Assembly (NCBI GenBank): GCA_019116805.1
Contig: DXAV01000023.1
Coordinates: 1 to 55,798, forward strand
Origin: Candidatus Bacteroides merdavium
Lineage (GTDB): Bacteria > Bacteroidota > Bacteroidia > Bacteroidales > Bacteroidaceae
Direction: 5' to 3'
DNA: 55,798 bases
In this document: positions 52,080-55,798 of the stretch, piece after piece
How the letters are laid out: each line of letters opens with the position of its first letter
Position numbering within the stretch: the stretch's first letter is position 1
Notes under the pieces: generated by a model
What the model was told of the DNA's origin: nothing
The model's database searches: none
Seen by the model: the letters and a program-made list of their open reading frames with translations, nothing else
Position numbers and translations under genes: made by a program

Positions 52080-55000
52080 ATGCAAGATTTTGTTCATCTA
52101 CACGTACATACCCAGTACTCGTTGCTCGATGGCCAGGCCAGTGTCAGTCGATTGGTAGATAAAGCTATTAAGGACGGTATGAAGGGAATCGCGGTGACCG
52201 ACCATGGCAACATGTTCGGTATCAAGGAATTCACCAACTATGTCAACAAAAAGAACGGTGGTCCGAAAGGCGAAATCAAGGACTTGAAGAAAAAGATGGC
52301 CGACATCGAAAGCGGCAAGGAGGAGTGCGAGGACAAGGAAGCCGCATTGGCCGACTGCCGTGAGAAGATTGCCGCGGCGGAGGCACGTATCTTCAAGCCC
52401 ATCATCGGTTGCGAGATGTATGTGGCACGCCGTACGATGGACAAGAAAGAGGGAAAACCAGACCAGAGCGGTTATCACCTGGTGGTGTTGGCCAAGAACG
52501 AGAAGGGATACCATAACCTCATCAAGCTCGTGTCGCACGCCTGGACCAAAGGTTACTACATGCGTCCGCGTACCGACCGTAACGAGCTGGAGAAGTATCA
52601 TGAAGGTTTGATTGTCTGCTCAGCCTGCTTGGGTGGCGAAATACCCAAGAAGATAACCAACGACAAGTACGACGAGGCTGAGGAAGCCATCCGCTGGTAC
52701 AAGAACCTCTTCGGCGACGACTTCTACCTGGAGTTGCAGCGCCACAAGGCTACCGTGCCGAGGGCCAACCACGAGGCCTATCCCATGCAGCAGAAGGTGA
52801 ATGCCAAGCTGTTGGAGTACAGCAAGAAGTTTGGCGTCAAGCTGATATGTACGAACGACGTCCATTTCGTGGACGAAGAGAACGCCGAGGCCCACGATCG
52901 CCTTATCTGCCTCAGTACGGGCAAGGACCTCGACGACCCCACCCGCATGCTCTATACCAAGCAGGAGTGGATGAAGACCAAGGCCGAAATGAACGAACTC
53001 TTTGCCGACGTGCCCGAAGCCTTGTCCAACACGTTGGAGATACTGGACAAGGTGGAATTCTACTCCATCGACCATGCGCCCATCATGCCTACCTTTGCCA
53101 TCCCCGAAGACTTCGGTACGGAGGAGGAATACCGCAAGAAATATACCGAACAGGACCTGTTCAATGAGTTTACCCGCAACGAGAACGGCGAAGTGGTGCT
53201 CGATGAAGAAGCAGCCAACGCCAAGATCAAGCGTTTGGGTGGCTATGAGAAACTGTATCGTATCAAGCTGGAGGCCGACTACCTGGCCAAGCTGGCCTTC
53301 GACGGGGCCAAGCGCCTGTACGGCGACCCGCTGAGCGACGAAGTGAAGGAACGCCTCGTGTTCGAGCTCTATATCATGAAGACCATGGGTTTCCCCGGTT
53401 ACTTCCTCATCGTGCAGGACTTTATCAATGCCGCCCGCACCCAGCTCGGAGTGTCTGTGGGACCCGGACGTGGTTCGGCAGCCGGTTCGGCGGTGGCCTA
53501 TTGCTTGGGCATCACGAAGATAGACCCTATCCAGTACGATTTGCTGTTCGAGCGTTTCCTGAACCCCGACCGTATCTCTCTTCCCGATATCGATGTGGAC
53601 TTCGATGATGACGGCCGCGGCGAGGTGCTCCGTTGGGTGACCGAGAAATACGGGCAGGAGAAGGTGGCGCACATCATTACCTACGGTACCATGGCTACCA
53701 AGATGGCCATCAAGGATGTGGCCCGCGTGGAGAAACTTCCGTTGTCCGAATCCGACCGCCTGTGTAAGCTGGTGCCCGACAAGATACCCGACAAGAAGCT
53801 GAATCTGCCTAATGCTATCGAATATGTACCCGAACTTCAGGCAGCCGAAGCTTCGCCTGACCCGCTGGTGCGCGAGACCATCAAATATGCCAAGATGCTC
53901 GAAGGAAACGTGCGCGGCACGGGTGTGCATGCCTGCGGTACCATCATTTGCCGTGATGACATTACCGACTGGGTACCCGTCAGCACGGCCGATGACAAGG
54001 AAACGGGTGAGAAGATGCTCGTCACCCAGTACGAAGGTTCGGTCATCGAAGATACCGGCCTCATTAAGATGGACTTCCTGGGACTGAAAACCCTGTCTAT
54101 TATAAAGGAAGCGGTGGAGAACGTTCGTCTGCACCGCGGCATCAACATTGATATCGACAAGATATCTATCAACGACCCTGCCACTTACAAGCTCTATTGC
54201 GACGGCCGCACAATCGGAACCTTCCAGTTCGAGTCGGCCGGCATGCAGAAGTACCTGCGCGAGCTTCAGCCCAGTACGTTCGAGGACCTCATCGCCATGA
54301 ACGCCCTCTACCGTCCGGGTCCTATGGACTACATTCCCGACTTCATTGACCGTAAGCATGGGCGTAAGGCCATCGAGTACGATATTCCCATTATGGAGAA
54401 GTACCTGAAGGATACGTATGGCATCACCGTTTATCAGGAGCAGGTGATGTTGCTCTCACGTCTGCTGGCCGACTTTACCCGTGGTGAGTCCGATGCCCTC
54501 CGTAAGGCGATGGGTAAGAAGTTGCGCGACAAACTGGACCACATGAAGCCGAAGTTTATCTCCGGCGGGCAGAAGAACGGCCACGATCCCAAGATATTGG
54601 AGAAAATCTGGGCCGACTGGGAGAAGTTTGCCTCCTACGCTTTCAACAAGTCGCATGCCACATGCTATTCGTGGGTGGCCTATCAGACAGCCTATTTGAA
54701 AGCCAACTATCCTGCCGAGTATATGGCGGCCGTCATGAGCCGAAGCCTTTCGGACATTACTACCATCACCAAGCTGATGGACGAGTGCAAGTCGATGGGC
54801 ATCAAGGTGCTGGGTCCCGATGTAAACGAGAGTAACCTGAAGTTTACCGTCAACCCCGAAGGTAACATCCGTTTCGGACTGGGTGCCGTGAAGGGAGTAG
54901 GCGAGGGTGCCGTGCAGAGCATCATGGAAGAACGTGAGAAAAACGGGCCTTATACCGGGATATTTGACTTCGTGCAGCGTGTCAATCTCAATGCCTGCAA

Positions 55001-55798
55001 CAAGAAGAACCTCGAGTGTCTGGCTTTGGCAGGAGGGTTCGACAGTTTCCCCGAATTGCGCCGCGAGCAGTATTTCGCTCTCAATTCCAAGGGAGAAGTC
55101 TTTCTGGAGTCACTTGTGCGCTACGGTAACCGTTATCAGGCCGACAAGGCTGCAGCGGCCAACTCGCTCTTTGGTGGCGAGAATGTGGTGGATATCGCTA
55201 CGCCCGAAATTCCTGATGCCGAACGGTGGAGCGACCTCGACCGTCTGAACAAGGAGCGCGATCTGGTAGGAATCTATCTTTCGGCCCATCCGCTGGACGA
55301 GTATGCCGTGGTGCTGGAGCATGTATGCAATACCCACATGGCCGAACTCGAGAACAAGGAAGCGCTTGTGGGACGAGAAATCACGATGGGTGGTATCGTC
55401 ACTGCTCTGCGCCGTGGTACCAGCAAGAATGGTAATCCTTACGGCATCGCCAAGATAGAAGATTATTCCGGTGCTGCCGAGCTGCCTTTCTTCGGTAACG
55501 ACTGGGTCACCTATCAGGGTTATCTGGGTGAACGTACCTTCCTTTATATAAAGGCGCGTTGCCAGCCCAAGCAGTGGAGGCAGAATGAGCTCGAGCTGAA
55601 GATTACGTCCATTGAGCTGCTGCCCGACGTCAAGGAGAAGCTTATCAGCAAGATTACCATTCTCATTCCGCTCACGGTGCTCAACACCGAGTTGGTGAAC
55701 GAACTGGTGGATCTCACCAAAGAGCATCCCGGCTCGACGGAACTTTACGTCAAGGTGTCTGACCCGGAAACGAAGATGACACTCGACATGGTATCGCG
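52080..55798 (+). CDS. dnaE: DNA polymerase III alpha subunit (partial, 3' end outside)
   Basis: The replicative polymerase, 1239 codons visible from ATG 52080 (MQDFVHLHVHTQYSLLDG). The PHP domain (about 1-330) has HLHVHTQYS and VTDHGNMFG. A charged helical insertion (KGEIKDLKKKMADIESGKEE..., about residues 61-100) interrupts it, probably a coiled coil. The polymerase core has GPGRGSAAGSAVAY and PDIDVDFDDDGRGEV with the catalytic Asp pair. The tail includes the helix-hairpin-helix region and an OB-fold (REITMGGIVTALRRGTSKNG). The frame is open to the window end. Divergent from the psd operon. Confidence 0.96.
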   Translation, partial: MQDFVHLHVHTQYSLLDGQASVSRLVDKAIKDGMKGIAVTDHGNMFGIKEFTNYVNKKNGGPKGEIKDLKKKMADIESGKEECEDKEAALADCREKIAAAEARIFKPIIGCEMYVARRTMDKKEGKPDQSGYHLVVLAKNEKGYHNLIKLVSHAWTKGYYMRPRTDRNELEKYHEGLIVCSACLGGEIPKKITNDKYDEAEEAIRWYKNLFGDDFYLELQRHKATVPRANHEAYPMQQKVNAKLLEYSKKFGVKLICTNDVHFVDEENAEAHDRLICLSTGKDLDDPTRMLYTKQEWMKTKAEMNELFADVPEALSNTLEILDKVEFYSIDHAPIMPTFAIPEDFGTEEEYRKKYTEQDLFNEFTRNENGEVVLDEEAANAKIKRLGGYEKLYRIKLEADYLAKLAFDGAKRLYGDPLSDEVKERLVFELYIMKTMGFPGYFLIVQDFINAARTQLGVSVGPGRGSAAGSAVAYCLGITKIDPIQYDLLFERFLNPDRISLPDIDVDFDDDGRGEVLRWVTEKYGQEKVAHIITYGTMATKMAIKDVARVEKLPLSESDRLCKLVPDKIPDKKLNLPNAIEYVPELQAAEASPDPLVRETIKYAKMLEGNVRGTGVHACGTIICRDDITDWVPVSTADDKETGEKMLVTQYEGSVIEDTGLIKMDFLGLKTLSIIKEAVENVRLHRGINIDIDKISINDPATYKLYCDGRTIGTFQFESAGMQKYLRELQPSTFEDLIAMNALYRPGPMDYIPDFIDRKHGRKAIEYDIPIMEKYLKDTYGITVYQEQVMLLSRLLADFTRGESDALRKAMGKKLRDKLDHMKPKFISGGQKNGHDPKILEKIWADWEKFASYAFNKSHATCYSWVAYQTAYLKANYPAEYMAAVMSRSLSDITTITKLMDECKSMGIKVLGPDVNESNLKFTVNPEGNIRFGLGAVKGVGEGAVQSIMEEREKNGPYTGIFDFVQRVNLNACNKKNLECLALAGGFDSFPELRREQYFALNSKGEVFLESLVRYGNRYQADKAAAANSLFGGENVVDIATPEIPDAERWSDLDRLNKERDLVGIYLSAHPLDEYAVVLEHVCNTHMAELENKEALVGREITMGGIVTALRRGTSKNGNPYGIAKIEDYSGAAELPFFGNDWVTYQGYLGERTFLYIKARCQPKQWRQNELELKITSIELLPDVKEKLISKITILIPLTVLNTELVNELVDLTKEHPGSTELYVKVSDPETKMTLDMVS

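Noticed and set aside
52620..54359. 579-codon open frame on the minus strand over dnaE
   Set aside because: Antisense shadow of a conserved polymerase; His/Leu-rich composition without recognisable domains.
1..55798. tRNA or rRNA genes
   Set aside because: I scanned intergenic stretches for cloverleaf ends and rRNA signature words and saw none; gaps are mostly too short.

Overview
The window looks like a chromosomal segment from a gut Bacteroidales, most likely Bacteroides or Phocaeicola. The evidence is paired SusC/SusD genes, many promoters with a TAnnTTTG -7 box, lipoprotein-rich glycan genes, and DUF4954 and DUF4834 families that I know mainly from this group. No rRNA, tRNA or CRISPR array was seen.

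Layout. (1) 1-11.5 kb is a SusC/SusD locus built as an inversion switch. A SusC body without its start lies on the minus strand at the left edge, and a complete SusC-SusD-lipoprotein operon lies on the plus strand. A 39-bp inverted repeat inside both SusC reading frames (1430-1468 and 4868-4906, 37/39 identical, same codon register) brackets about 3.4 kb. That segment holds a tyrosine recombinase, a choloylglycine (bile-salt type) hydrolase, and the only SusC promoter and signal peptide. Inversion would move promoter and secretion signal from one receptor to the other. (2) 11.6-16.8 kb is housekeeping: hflX, a DUF4954 beta-helix protein and class I fumarase. (3) 17.1-24.3 kb is a plant cell-wall group: a GH127-type arabinofuranosidase next to an S9 dipeptidyl peptidase, a membrane acyltransferase and a PL10-type pectate lyase. 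(4) 24.4-30 kb is a complete RND efflux operon. (5) 30.1-33.7 kb has a DJ-1/PfpI protein divergent from an HxlR regulator with two matching palindromes between them, then rsgA, frr and pyrH. (6) 33.9-42.8 kb holds a second efflux locus whose adaptor and pump genes are fused by deletion and frameshifted, an intact TolC, a LytS/LytTR two-component pair, and a GH2 gene broken by one frameshift. (7) 42.8-45.9 kb is a copper module: a CopA ATPase carrying an in-frame repeat insertion and an AraC regulator with a CxxC metal-binding-like N-terminus. (8) 46-55.8 kb has a lipoprotein, birA, a YraN-family gene, a small RHH-like gene, a tadA-like deaminase, an outer-membrane protein, DUF4834, pssA, psd and the start of dnaE.

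The least explained signal is a repeat class found at five intergenic sites (about 2.86-2.96, 16.92-17.05, 32.90-32.95, 38.40-38.48 and 47.08-47.32 kb). Each is a short tandem row of 13-17 bp palindromes, mostly spaced 22-23 bp, or two helical turns. Palindrome sequence differs between loci while architecture is kept. Most sit at the 3' ends of genes; one appears to lie in the transcribed leader of a histidine kinase. A second repeat class consists of imperfect inverted repeats made of iterated ATTCTTC or ATTCTCC words. One lies in frame inside copA, one inside an efflux operon and one abuts rsgA.
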